This document shows, piece by piece, positions 49,671 to 57,669 of a stretch of DNA of 64,000 nucleotides. Numbering within the stretch: position 1 is the first letter of the stretch; each line of letters opens with the position of its first letter. Under the pieces are notes generated by a model. It made no database searches and had not been told where the DNA came from. It saw nothing but the letters and a program-made list of their open reading frames with translations. The DNA comes from G963666935 sp963666935 (GTDB lineage Bacteria > Bacillota > Clostridia > Christensenellales > CAG-138). The translations under genes were made by a program, and so were the position numbers. The stretch is taken from NCBI GenBank assembly GCA_963666935.1, contig OY762936.1, positions 1,116,001 to 1,180,000 of the forward strand, in the 5' to 3' direction.

Positions 49671-49859
49671 TTAATCTTTTTTGTCTTTGTCATCGGCGCA
49701 AAGTCCGAGATAGATGGACGTGGAGATCATTGTTTTGCTCAGTTCGCGCAAAATAATGCTCAAGCAAACAAAATCCTCTTTTGAGAGGGTGGTATAAAAA
49801 TAGTTTGTGATTGCCGTAATCATAACATTGACTTCACGCGGGTCCAAATCCAAAATCAT
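49671..49859 (-). CDS. Small helical protein, DUF6774-like
   Basis: A 62-residue, cytosolic-looking protein with two predicted amphipathic helices: LDPREVNVMITAITNYFYTT and LSKEDFVCLSIILRELSKTM. The pattern of a two-helix protein of about 60 residues with LS.ED...L..IL.ELS resembles the DUF6774 family common in Clostridia; function unknown. The ATG at 49859 follows GGGGTG closely; a TTG two codons later is better spaced. The longer frame to 49922 would begin in the terminator of the next unit. Confidence 0.6.
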   Translation of the reverse strand: MILDLDPREVNVMITAITNYFYTTLSKEDFVCLSIILRELSKTMISTSIYLGLCADDKDKKD

Positions 49860-49908
49860 CACCCCGAATATTATATGCGCGAAAAGAACGCAAAGGGACG
49901 GAGACATA

Positions 49909-49941
49909 ATAAACCCGCCCATGCAAACGCATGGACGGGAT
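49909..49941 (-). terminator. Terminator of the 30-residue peptide gene
   Basis: Minus strand CCCGTCCATGC-GTTT-GCATGGGCGGG, an 11-base stem with one wobble, followed by TTTATTATG. It is 35 bases after the peptide stop codon. Confidence 0.92.
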
Positions 49942-49975
49942 AGAACACATCAGGAAAGCTTGCAGAAAATCTGGC

Positions 49976-50068
49976 TTACCAGAAACGGCGACGGAAATTT
50001 CTGCAGCGGCGGGGCCAATTGATGGGTCCGCCAAAGAAAGGCCGCCTAAAGCGACGGAAATTAAACAT
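49976..50068 (-). CDS. Very small Arg- and aromatic-rich peptide (30 residues)
   Basis: A short frame with a perfect AGGAGG seven bases before its ATG (50068) and an intrinsic terminator just after its TAA. The product begins MFNFRRFRRPFFGG and ends CRNFRRRFW: ten Arg, six Phe, two Trp, one Cys and no acidic residue. The combination of ribosome site and terminator is strong evidence of a real unit. No family is recognised. It might be a spore or membrane-active peptide. Upstream on the minus strand CATAATTTA with AC 17 bases before it resembles a sigma-K promoter, which is weak evidence. Confidence 0.65.
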   Translation of the reverse strand: MFNFRRFRRPFFGGPINWPRRCRNFRRRFW

Positions 50069-50165
50069 GCGATGACCTCCTAATGATATTTGGCCCAAGA
50101 TTGCGCCAATATAAATTATGTTTAAAAGGGGGAGTGTGTGCGGAGGGGGGAGATGGTTTGGACAA

Positions 50166-50195
50166 AGAAAAAAGCCGGAGAATATCCGACTTTTT
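50166..50195. terminator. Terminator after tRNA-Val
   Basis: AAAGCCGGA-GAATA-TCCGACTTT with A-rich and T-rich flanks on both sides; on the minus strand TTTTTTCTTT follows the stem, four bases after the tRNA 3' end. Confidence 0.85.
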
Positions 50196-50198
50196 CTT

Positions 50199-50275
50199 TG
50201 GTGGGGATGGAGGGACTCGAACCCACGACCTCTTCGATGTGAGCGAAGCGCTCTAACCGGCTGGGCTACATCCCC
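50199..50275 (-). tRNA. tRNA-Val (anticodon CAC)
   Basis: Minus-strand cloverleaf: acceptor GGGGATG with CATCCCC, D arm AGCCC...GGTTAGAGC, anticodon stem CTTCG/CGAAG with loop CTCACAT (anticodon CAC, reading GUG), variable loop AGGTC, T arm GTGGG-TTCGAGT-CCCTC, discriminator A and encoded CCA. It is a lone tRNA gene with its own terminator, between the small-peptide gene and polA. Confidence 0.97.
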
Positions 50276-50440
50276 GAAACAAATAGTATTTTACAACAAG
50301 GCGCCCTCTTTTGCAATACCGGATTTTAAAACGGGGGGACATTCTGTTTTCACGGTATGTTCACGCGGCGCAAATTGCAAAAGGACGCTGCTTATGCTAT
50401 TTTATTATACAGAAGAGTAAATTGGACGGAGGCGGCGCTT

Positions 50441-52996
50441 TTGAAACGATTGATTGCGATTGACGGAAACAGCCTGATGCACAGGGCGTATTATGCGTTG
50501 CCGCCCATGGTGACCAAGGACGGGACCCCTACCGGGGCCGTTTATGGCTTTATCAGTATGCTGTTAAAGCTGCTGTCCTACGAACCCGACTACCTGCTGG
50601 TGGCCTTCGACATGCACGGCCCCACATTCCGGCACGAACAGTATGCTGAATACAAGGCGGGCCGGCGGGAGACGCCTGAAGATTTGCGCCCGCAGTTCCC
50701 TCTGCTTAAAAAGGTACTCACCGCTATGGGGATCGCCGTTTACGAGTGCGAACGCTATGAGGCGGATGACATTTTGGGCACGTTTTCCAGAATCGCCAAT
50801 GAAAAGGGCGTGGATGCGCTGCTGGTGACGGGAGACCGGGACGCACTGCAGCTCATCGGCGAGCATACCCACGTATTGATGACCAAAAAGGGCATTACCG
50901 ATACGGTGGAATACGACGAGGCGGCGCTGACGGAGCAGTACGGCCTTACGCCGGCGCGGATGCCGGACCTCAAGGGGCTGATGGGCGATGGTTCGGACAA
51001 CATTCCGGGAATCCCGGGCGTGGGGGAAAAGACGGCACTCAAGCTCCTGAAAAAGTACGGGAGCATGGAAGAGGTGCTTCACCACGCAGAAGAAGAAAAG
51101 GGTGCGCTGCGGGAAAAGCTGATAGGATACGCGGATCTTGCCCGGATGAGCTACAAGCTGGGGGTTATCGACACCGCGGCGCCGGTAGATGAAGGGCTGG
51201 AGCAGTGCAGGCTGGACGTTTCAAAAATGAAAAACGCCGTGCCCGTCATGATGGAGCTGGAATTGAGAAGCCTCATCGGTAGGCTGCCCGCGGGAAAAGT
51301 CCCGGAATTGAGCCGGGAGGCAAAAAGGGATGTGTCTTCTGTGCGGGTCGCGGATAAAAACGGGCTTGAGAAAATGATGGAAGACATCGCCGGTGCAAAG
51401 CACATTGCCGTTCACATGGGGGATGGCATGCAGATTGCAGTACAGCCGGATTTGCAATATGAAATTATGGCGGGACATACACTGCTGGATGCGGGGTTAA
51501 GCGCACAAGAGGCGCTGCTTGCGCTGAAAGGAACGTTGGAAGACTCAAAGGTCCAAAAATACATGTTCGATTCCAAACGGCACCGGCATGTGCTTTCGCA
51601 GTACGGGATCGAACTTCGGGGCGTGAATTTTGACGGGATGCTGGCGGATTATTTGCTACATGCCATTCACCCCGCGCCGTCCCTGGAGATCCTCTGTACG
51701 GAACGGGGATTGACACCGGGCGCGGCGGCGTTGCTGCAAATCGCGGACGGCATGGAGGTGGAGATGCGGGAAAAGGGTATGGATGCGCTTTACCGCAACG
51801 TGGAATTACCTCTGGCCGGGGTGCTGTTTGACATGGAAAAGACGGGATTCCGCGTGGACCGCGAGATACTAAAAGACCTTTCGGGACAGTTTGCAAAACG
51901 GCTGGCCGATTTGGAAAAGGAGATTTATGGGCTTTGCGACGGGGCGTTTAACATCCTGTCTCCCAAACAGCTGGGGACGGTACTATTTGAAAAACTGAAA
52001 CTTCCGGCGCAGAAAAAGACTAAGTCCGGCTATTCTACAGACGCGGAAGTGCTGGACAAGCTGATGGAGCTGCACCCCGTGGTGCCGCTGATTGTGGGAT
52101 ATAGATTTTTATCCAAACTCAAGAGTACGTTTTTGGACGCCATGTTCGCCCTGATCCGGGCGGATGGGAAGATCCACACCAGCTTTAATCAGAACGTGAC
52201 GGCCACAGGCCGTATTTCCAGCGCGGAGCCGAATTTGCAGAATATACCCGTGCGGACGGAGCTGGGGCGGGAGGTCCGCCGGGCGTTTATTGCGAGCGCA
52301 GGATGCGCTTTGGTGGGCGCAGACTACTCCCAGATCGAGCTGCGGCTGCTGGCGCATATGAGCGGGGACGAGGTCATGATCGAGGCTTTCCGCTCCGGTG
52401 AGGACATTCACGCGCACACGGCGGCAGAGGTGTTTGGTGTGCCGCAAGACCAGGTGACTTCTGCCCAGCGGAGTGCTGCGAAAGCCGTTAACTTTGGCAT
52501 CGTGTACGGCATCAGTGACTTTGGCCTTGCACGGAACATCGGAGTATCCCGCCACGAGGCGGGGGAGTTCATTAAACGGTATTTGGACCGCTTTGCGGGG
52601 GTGAACCGGTTTATGAAGGAATGCGTGGAAGAGGGCAGACGAAAGGGGTATGCCCAAACGCTGCTGGGAAGGCGGCGGGAGTTGCCGGAGATCACATCCC
52701 CCAACTACAATACCCGGAGCTTCGGGGAACGGGTAGCCATGAATATGCCCATTCAGGGCACTGCGGCGGATATTATTAAACTAGCCATGGTGCACGTCCA
52801 AAGCGCGCTGTTAGAGGGCGGATACAAGGCGAAGCTCATTTTACAGGTCCACGACGAACTGATCATCGACACGCCGCTTGACGAAGTGGGGCAGGTGAAG
52901 GAAATACTGCTCAACTGCATGCAAAACGCCATGGAACTGCGCGTTCCGCTCTTGGCAGAGGTGAAGAGTGGCAGAAGCTGGTTTGATACCAAGTAG
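50441..52996 (+). CDS. polA: DNA polymerase I
   Basis: Repair and Okazaki-fragment polymerase. 5'-3' nuclease (1-290; MLVAFDMHGPTFRHE context, GLMGDGSDNIPGIPGVGEKT), a central 3'-5' exonuclease-like domain (about 300-460) without the DxE metal-binding motif and therefore probably without proofreading, and the polymerase domain with Asp628 (GADYSQIELRL), RSAAKAVNFGIVYG and His804-Asp-Glu806. The TTG at 50441, eight bases after GGAGG, starts MKRLIAIDGNSLMHRAYY and gives 851 residues; the longer frame upstream has no ribosome site. A TTGCAA-17-TATTTT at 50375-50403 may be the promoter. coaE follows 11 bp downstream. Confidence 0.95.
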   Translation: MKRLIAIDGNSLMHRAYYALPPMVTKDGTPTGAVYGFISMLLKLLSYEPDYLLVAFDMHGPTFRHEQYAEYKAGRRETPEDLRPQFPLLKKVLTAMGIAVYECERYEADDILGTFSRIANEKGVDALLVTGDRDALQLIGEHTHVLMTKKGITDTVEYDEAALTEQYGLTPARMPDLKGLMGDGSDNIPGIPGVGEKTALKLLKKYGSMEEVLHHAEEEKGALREKLIGYADLARMSYKLGVIDTAAPVDEGLEQCRLDVSKMKNAVPVMMELELRSLIGRLPAGKVPELSREAKRDVSSVRVADKNGLEKMMEDIAGAKHIAVHMGDGMQIAVQPDLQYEIMAGHTLLDAGLSAQEALLALKGTLEDSKVQKYMFDSKRHRHVLSQYGIELRGVNFDGMLADYLLHAIHPAPSLEILCTERGLTPGAAALLQIADGMEVEMREKGMDALYRNVELPLAGVLFDMEKTGFRVDREILKDLSGQFAKRLADLEKEIYGLCDGAFNILSPKQLGTVLFEKLKLPAQKKTKSGYSTDAEVLDKLMELHPVVPLIVGYRFLSKLKSTFLDAMFALIRADGKIHTSFNQNVTATGRISSAEPNLQNIPVRTELGREVRRAFIASAGCALVGADYSQIELRLLAHMSGDEVMIEAFRSGEDIHAHTAAEVFGVPQDQVTSAQRSAAKAVNFGIVYGISDFGLARNIGVSRHEAGEFIKRYLDRFAGVNRFMKECVEEGRRKGYAQTLLGRRRELPEITSPNYNTRSFGERVAMNMPIQGTAADIIKLAMVHVQSALLEGGYKAKLILQVHDELIIDTPLDEVGQVKEILLNCMQNAMELRVPLLAEVKSGRSWFDTK

Positions 52997-53007
52997 AGGA
53001 TACGCAT

Positions 53008-53607
53008 ATGATCAAAGTAGGGCTTACCGGCGGGATCGCCTCTGGAAAGTCGGCAGTATCGGAAATATTGAGAGAATTGGGCGCTTACGTGCTGGACGCG
53101 GACCAGATCGCCAGAAAGGCGACGGAGCCGGGAACACCCGGACTTACGGCCATTGTGCGGCAGTTTGGCCAGGAAGTTCTCAAAGCGGACGGCTCGCTGA
53201 ACCGAAAGGCGCTGGGGGAAATTGTGTTCGCGGACGCAAAGAAGCGGAAGATGCTCGAAGAGATCCTGCATCCGCAGGTTCTTGCCGAACTCTTAGACCG
53301 AGCACGGGAAATTGGACGGGAAAACCCCAAGGCCATTGTGGTCTTTGACGTGCCGCTGCTCATCGAGAGCGGGATGCAGGGGATTGCGGATATGGTATGG
53401 CTGGTGACCGCCCCGGAGAAAACCCGCATTGAGCGCATTATGAGGCGGGACGGCGTAGACCGCGGCGAGGCATTGCTTAGGATCCGAGCCCAAATGCCGC
53501 AGGAGGAAAAGATCGCATACGCGGACGTGATCATCGACAATTCCCGAAGCAAGGAAGTGCTGTACCAAACGGTATCTGAAAAATTTGAAGCGCTGGAGAA
53601 GAAATGA
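53008..53607 (+). CDS. coaE: Dephospho-CoA kinase
   Basis: Last step of coenzyme A synthesis. P-loop GLTGGIASGKSAVSEIL, DADQIARKATEPGTPG and VVFDVPLLIESGM, with lid region RIERIMRRDGV, are all typical. The length of 199 is normal. The position after polA is widely conserved. Its stop overlaps the next gene by four bases (ATGA). Confidence 0.96.
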   Translation: MIKVGLTGGIASGKSAVSEILRELGAYVLDADQIARKATEPGTPGLTAIVRQFGQEVLKADGSLNRKALGEIVFADAKKRKMLEEILHPQVLAELLDRAREIGRENPKAIVVFDVPLLIESGMQGIADMVWLVTAPEKTRIERIMRRDGVDRGEALLRIRAQMPQEEKIAYADVIIDNSRSKEVLYQTVSEKFEALEKK

Positions 53608-54173
53608 AAAATAAGCTAGTGCGTATTATCGCGCTCATCGTCATGCTGGCGATTATCATTGTTGCCGCGTTCTGGATTAATCGGGCTCTGGAAAAGCACA
53701 CATACAAGCTGCTTTACGTGGAACAGATCAAGGCGAATGCAGAAGCGTGCGGACTCGATCCGTTTCTTGTGGCCGCGGTGATTCATTGTGAAAGCGGATA
53801 TGACGTGGACGCCGTTTCTCCCGCGGGCGCAGTGGGGCTGATGCAGATTATGCCCGATACGGGGGCATGGATCGCGGACAAACTTAAAATAGAGGGATAT
53901 TGTGACCAGCAGCTCTGCGATCCCGACACCAACATTCAATTGGGATGCTGGTATCTTCAATACCTGACCGAGCGGTTTGGCGGCGCACACAAGCACATGC
54001 TGGCCGCCTATAACGCAGGGCCGAACAATGTGCAGAAGTGGCTCGCGGACGAGACGTACAGTACAGAGGGGAACCTGACCGAAATTCCCTTTTTGGAGAC
54101 ACGAAATTTCGTGGAACGGGTGACGCGAGCCTATGAGAAATACAGGGAGCTTTATGAAAAAGAATTGGCTTAA
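53604..54173 (+). CDS. Lytic transglycosylase (SLT family), membrane-anchored
   Basis: Cleaves peptidoglycan between MurNAc and GlcNAc. One N-terminal helix (about 8-26) anchors a SLT domain with catalytic Glu63 in HCESGYDVDAVSPAGAVG, LMQIMPDTGAW and LAAYNAGPNNV. The length of 189 is that of the small YjbJ/CwlQ-like group. It is coupled to coaE by ATGA overlap and its end overlaps the binding-protein gene by 20 bases. In sporulating Firmicutes a polA-coaE-slt cluster is common. Confidence 0.93.
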   Translation: MKNKLVRIIALIVMLAIIIVAAFWINRALEKHTYKLLYVEQIKANAEACGLDPFLVAAVIHCESGYDVDAVSPAGAVGLMQIMPDTGAWIADKLKIEGYCDQQLCDPDTNIQLGCWYLQYLTERFGGAHKHMLAAYNAGPNNVQKWLADETYSTEGNLTEIPFLETRNFVERVTRAYEKYRELYEKELA

Positions 54174-55791
54174 AAGAGCGATGGCAATGCTTTTGGCCGC
54201 ACTTTTCGCCTTTGGCGCGGCGGCCTGCGGCAATGCGGCGCACACAGAGGAGAAAGAAATTGCATTCCCGGAGCCGACGCCGGAGATTCAGCCTGCAACC
54301 GGCGGTGAGATTCGGATGCCCATACCCATCAACGCGGACATCACTGATCCACTGAAGGTCAATACGGAGGAGATGCTTTCTTTCTTTTCGCTGGTTTTCG
54401 AGAGCTTGATCAGCATCAATGAAAGCGGAAAGCTTGTAGCTATGCTGGCGGAAAACTGGAGCGTGGATGATACCGGAAAAATTTGGACGGTAAACCTCAG
54501 AAGCGGGATTTTTTGGTCCGACGGAACGCCGCTTACCGCCAGCGATGTGAAACTAACGTTTTCCCGGCTCAAGACGATGGGGGAAGACTCATACTATGAT
54601 TATTGCGCACAGAGGATCGATTCCATTGAGATTGTGGATTCAAAAACCCTGAAGGTCACCATGGCGGAAAAGGGATATTGCGCGCTTTACACGCTGACAT
54701 TCCCCATCATGAAGGCCGGAACGGCGGCCCCAACGCCCATCGGCACGGGCCCCTATTGCGTCACTGCCGTTGCTTCCCAGCGCGTGACCCTGACTGCAAA
54801 CGAAGACTGGTGGAAGCAGAGGCCCTACATTGACACCATTGTGTTTCTGGAGCGGGACAGCAATGAAACTGCGCTGGCATCCTACAGCGCGGGCCAGCTG
54901 ACTATGGTGCACACTTCCTCCACCAACGCAGGTAAATTCCGGCAAGAGGGCGTAACCACCGTGCTAGACATCATGACACAGAATGCGGAGCTGATGCTTC
55001 TCAACAGCAATACGTCGGCGCTGCAGAACGTTAACGTCCGCAAGGCCATCGCCTATGCGCTGGATCGCGGCAAGATCATATCTAACGTCTACATGAACCG
55101 GGCACAAGCCTGCGACGTGCCGGTTCCGCCGGATTCCTGGGTTTATGACGTGAAGTCAAAGGTGTATGACTACAACCTCGCCAAAGCCCAGACCCTTCTA
55201 GAAGAGGCGGGATGGGCCGACATGGATGGAGATGGAGTTCTGGAAAAGGATGGCAACCAGTACAACAAATTCAAGCTGACGCTGCTGGTGAATGAGTCCT
55301 CCACGGATACCACCCGGAAGGACGCCGCCAACCTGATCGCGGCGCAGTTGGCAGAGCTGGGAATCCAGACGGAAGTGGTGATGGCTGCGTATTCTGCAAC
55401 GGATACGCAGAGCGAATTCCTCACAAAACTCCAGGGTGGAGAATACGACCTTGCGCTTATCGGCATCAAACTGGGCCGCGACGTTGACCTGATGGGCCTG
55501 ATGACCTATAAGGGCAAGAGCAATTACGGGAACTATTCCAGCGGAACGCTGCTTACGCTGGCCTCCGGCATTGTGGAAGCGACCGATGAAACCGCGTATC
55601 AGGCGGCAGCATCCCAATTTCAGCTGAAATTTGTGGAGGAACTTCCGTTTATCACCCTGTATTTTAGGCTAAACAGCCTCATCTACGCCTCCAAGATCCA
55701 GAAGGTGACGGGTGCGCGGGACCCGAGCCCCATGCGCAATGTGGACAAGTGGTACATCAATACCGTGGAGGATGACGTTTTGGCAAAATAA
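54154..55791 (+). CDS. Oligopeptide-type ABC substrate-binding lipoprotein (SBP family 5)
   Basis: Extracellular solute-binding lipoprotein of the OppA/DppA/NikA class. The signal peptide ends in the lipobox AAAC (Cys24 region). LAENWSVDDTGKIWTVNLRS, FWSDGTPLTASDVKLTFSRL, GTGPYCVTAVA and VNVRKAIAYALDRGKII are typical of family 5. AGGGAG precedes ATG 54154, giving 545 residues. No permease or ATPase gene is adjacent, so it either serves a transporter elsewhere or has another role. The 20-base overlap with slt couples it to the coaE transcript. Confidence 0.9.
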   Translation: MKKNWLKRAMAMLLAALFAFGAAACGNAAHTEEKEIAFPEPTPEIQPATGGEIRMPIPINADITDPLKVNTEEMLSFFSLVFESLISINESGKLVAMLAENWSVDDTGKIWTVNLRSGIFWSDGTPLTASDVKLTFSRLKTMGEDSYYDYCAQRIDSIEIVDSKTLKVTMAEKGYCALYTLTFPIMKAGTAAPTPIGTGPYCVTAVASQRVTLTANEDWWKQRPYIDTIVFLERDSNETALASYSAGQLTMVHTSSTNAGKFRQEGVTTVLDIMTQNAELMLLNSNTSALQNVNVRKAIAYALDRGKIISNVYMNRAQACDVPVPPDSWVYDVKSKVYDYNLAKAQTLLEEAGWADMDGDGVLEKDGNQYNKFKLTLLVNESSTDTTRKDAANLIAAQLAELGIQTEVVMAAYSATDTQSEFLTKLQGGEYDLALIGIKLGRDVDLMGLMTYKGKSNYGNYSSGTLLTLASGIVEATDETAYQAAASQFQLKFVEELPFITLYFRLNSLIYASKIQKVTGARDPSPMRNVDKWYINTVEDDVLAK

Positions 55792-55932
55792 AGAAACAGT
55801 CCTGAATAGTGACTACTCCGCAAATGCGGGATAAGATACCGTTTTTCAGACAGCTGTTTCCAACAATCTATGCAAAAACGCTGTACACTGCAATAGAAAA
55901 TAAAAAATATTGCAGACGAAGGAGGAAATCAT

Positions 55933-56430
55933 TTGATTGCGATTTTGATTGTGACGGTCCTTGTGGTGGCCGATCAGTTATTTAAGAGTGTATGTGCGAA
56001 CTGGCTGACTGCGCTGCCTGGCAACACCTACGCGCTTTGGCCGGGGGTGTTCCAGCTTACGTATGTGGAGAATCGGGGGGCCGCTTTTAGCATGCTGCAA
56101 AACGCGCGGTGGTTTTTTGTGGGCATCACTGTGATCGCCTGTGTGGCCATGGTGTGGTTTTTAATCAAGGAGCGCAAGCACATGCATTTGCTCATGAAGA
56201 TCTCCATTGCGCTGATACTGGCCGGCGCGCTTGGGAATATGATCGACAGGATTTTTTTTGGGTATGTGCGGGATATGTTCTACCTAGTGATCGTGAACTT
56301 TGCCATTTTCAACATTGCGGACAGCGCGGTGAGCGTGGGCTGCGTTTTGCTGGGAATCGATATCTGTTTCCTGAAAGGGCGGCGGTATTTGGAAGGGAAG
56401 CCGAACAAGGAACCGGAGGCACAGGAGTGA
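55933..56430 (+). CDS. lspA: Signal peptidase II (lipoprotein signal peptidase)
   Basis: Aspartic membrane protease that removes lipoprotein signal peptides after Lgt has acted. Four helices, with VVADQLFK, YVENRGAAFSML, GNMIDRIFFGYVRDM and FNIADSAVSVG; the last two carry the catalytic Asp pair. The TTG at 55933 has AAGGAGG seven bases before it. The 165-residue length is normal. It overlaps rluD by four bases (GTGA), the usual lspA-rluD pair. Confidence 0.96.
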   Translation: MIAILIVTVLVVADQLFKSVCANWLTALPGNTYALWPGVFQLTYVENRGAAFSMLQNARWFFVGITVIACVAMVWFLIKERKHMHLLMKISIALILAGALGNMIDRIFFGYVRDMFYLVIVNFAIFNIADSAVSVGCVLLGIDICFLKGRRYLEGKPNKEPEAQE

Positions 56431-57428
56431 AGGGCCCCACCTGGGAAACTGAAGAGCTCGTTGAAATACAGCCGCTTCACTTAGCCGCGGACAGGACGGG
56501 GGAACGGCTGGACGTATTTTGCGCCCGGGCCAGCGGAGAGACCCGCTCTATGATCCAACGGCTGATAGGCGAGGGCGCTGTGGAAGTGGACGGCAAAAAG
56601 GCTAAGGCCAACCACAAGCTCCGGGGCGGCGAGGACGTATCCATTGTGTTTGCACCGCCGGAGGAGACGGACATATTGCCCGAAGACATTCCCATCCGCA
56701 TCGTATACGAGGACGCGGACATCGCCGTGATCGACAAGGAACAGGGCATGGTGGTGCATCCGGCACCGGGAAACCCCACAGGTACGCTGGTCAACGCGCT
56801 GATGTATCAGCTGAAGGATCTTTCCGGCATCGGCGGTGCGCTGCGCCCGGGGATCGTCCATCGAATCGACAAAATGACTTCCGGTCTTATTGTGGTGGCA
56901 AAGAACGACAGCGCACACCATTCGCTGGCGGAGCAGATCAAAAACCATACCGCGGGGCGAACCTATGTGGCCATTGTGGAAGGGAACATCAAAGAGGGCG
57001 CGGGCACCGTAAATGCACCCATCGGCCGGCACCCGGTGGACCGCAAGAAAATGGCGGTGGTTTTTAATGGCAGGGAAGCGACTACCTACTGGAAAGTGCT
57101 GGAACGCTATGGCGACTATACGCTGATTGAAGCCCGGCTCTTAACCGGGCGCACCCACCAGATTCGGGTCCACGTAGCAAGCCTGAAACACCCGGTGGCC
57201 GGCGACACGGTTTACGGGGCGGCCAAGCCCAAACTAGGGCTTAGGGGACAGGCACTTCACGCAGCGCGGCTGACGCTTCGGCACCCGACAACGGGAGAGA
57301 CGATGGTTTTTTCTGCGCCGTTGCCGGATTATTTCATGCGGGCGCTGACACTGGCGGGAAGAACGGAAGCAGAGGACATTGAAACGGTTTTAATAAGGAG
57401 CCTCACTTGCGAAAATAATGAGGAATAA
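56427..57428 (+). CDS. rluD: 23S rRNA pseudouridine synthase, RluD family
   Basis: Makes pseudouridine in helix 69 or a related site of 23S rRNA. An S4-like RNA-binding domain (about 20-85; TGERLDVFCARASGETRSMI) precedes the catalytic domain with HRIDKMTSGLIVVAK (Asp148), RTYVAIVEG and RLLTGRTHQIRVH. The GTG at 56427 with GGAGGCACAGG gives 333 residues; a longer frame inside lspA is a shadow. Paralogues RluA/RluC cannot be excluded from sequence alone, but the lspA link favours RluD (YlyB in Bacillus). Confidence 0.94.
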   Translation: MKGPTWETEELVEIQPLHLAADRTGERLDVFCARASGETRSMIQRLIGEGAVEVDGKKAKANHKLRGGEDVSIVFAPPEETDILPEDIPIRIVYEDADIAVIDKEQGMVVHPAPGNPTGTLVNALMYQLKDLSGIGGALRPGIVHRIDKMTSGLIVVAKNDSAHHSLAEQIKNHTAGRTYVAIVEGNIKEGAGTVNAPIGRHPVDRKKMAVVFNGREATTYWKVLERYGDYTLIEARLLTGRTHQIRVHVASLKHPVAGDTVYGAAKPKLGLRGQALHAARLTLRHPTTGETMVFSAPLPDYFMRALTLAGRTEAEDIETVLIRSLTCENNEE

Positions 57429-57463
57429 ACCTGACATATCATAACATATTGTGCATTTTTTTG

Positions 57464-57492
57464 TTTACAAAGGCTATATGATGTGGTAGCCT
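57464..57492 (+). promoter_or_regulatory. Promoter of the uracil permease leader
   Basis: TTTACA at 57464-57469, 17 bp spacer and an extended -10 TG-G-TAGCCT ending at 57492. The -10 is imperfect. Start would be near 57499. Confidence 0.45.
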
Positions 57493-57498
57493 AGTATC

Positions 57499-57615
57499 GA
57501 CCAAGAGTGCTTTTTTTCGACACGAGGATGCCGAGAAGGACTGGTAATTACACATCAATGAGCAAGAAAAAGTGTGTTATTCACAACCTTTTCGGAAACG
57601 AAAGGGTATTTTTTT
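57499..57615 (+). promoter_or_regulatory. Transcription attenuator before the uracil permease gene
   Basis: Three mutually exclusive pairings are visible. Terminator: ACCTTTTCG-GAAA-CGAAAGGGT followed by ATTTTTTT (57586-57615). Antiterminator: CCGAGAAGG (57531-57539) with CCTTTTCGG (57587-57595), nine pairs. Anti-antiterminator: TTTTTTTCG (57511-57519) with CGAGAAGGA (57532-57540), nine pairs with wobbles, closing a loop ACACGAGGATGC. This is the layout of PyrR-controlled pyrimidine leaders, though the loop only partly resembles the known PyrR-binding sequence. The regulator is therefore inferred, the attenuator itself is well supported. Confidence 0.75.
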
Positions 57616-57669
57616 ATATGAGAAGCCCTCACGGTCAAGAAATTAGCTTGCATCAAAGGAGGATAACAA

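Noticed and set aside
50118..50420. Open frame across the tRNA with GWRDSNPRP-like translation
   Set aside because: It is the well-known spurious translation of the complementary strand of a tRNA gene and has no ribosome site.
55795..55870. Hairpin CCGC-AAAT-GCGG after the binding-protein gene as a terminator
   Set aside because: Stem of only four GC pairs, with the T-run 15 bases away; not convincing.
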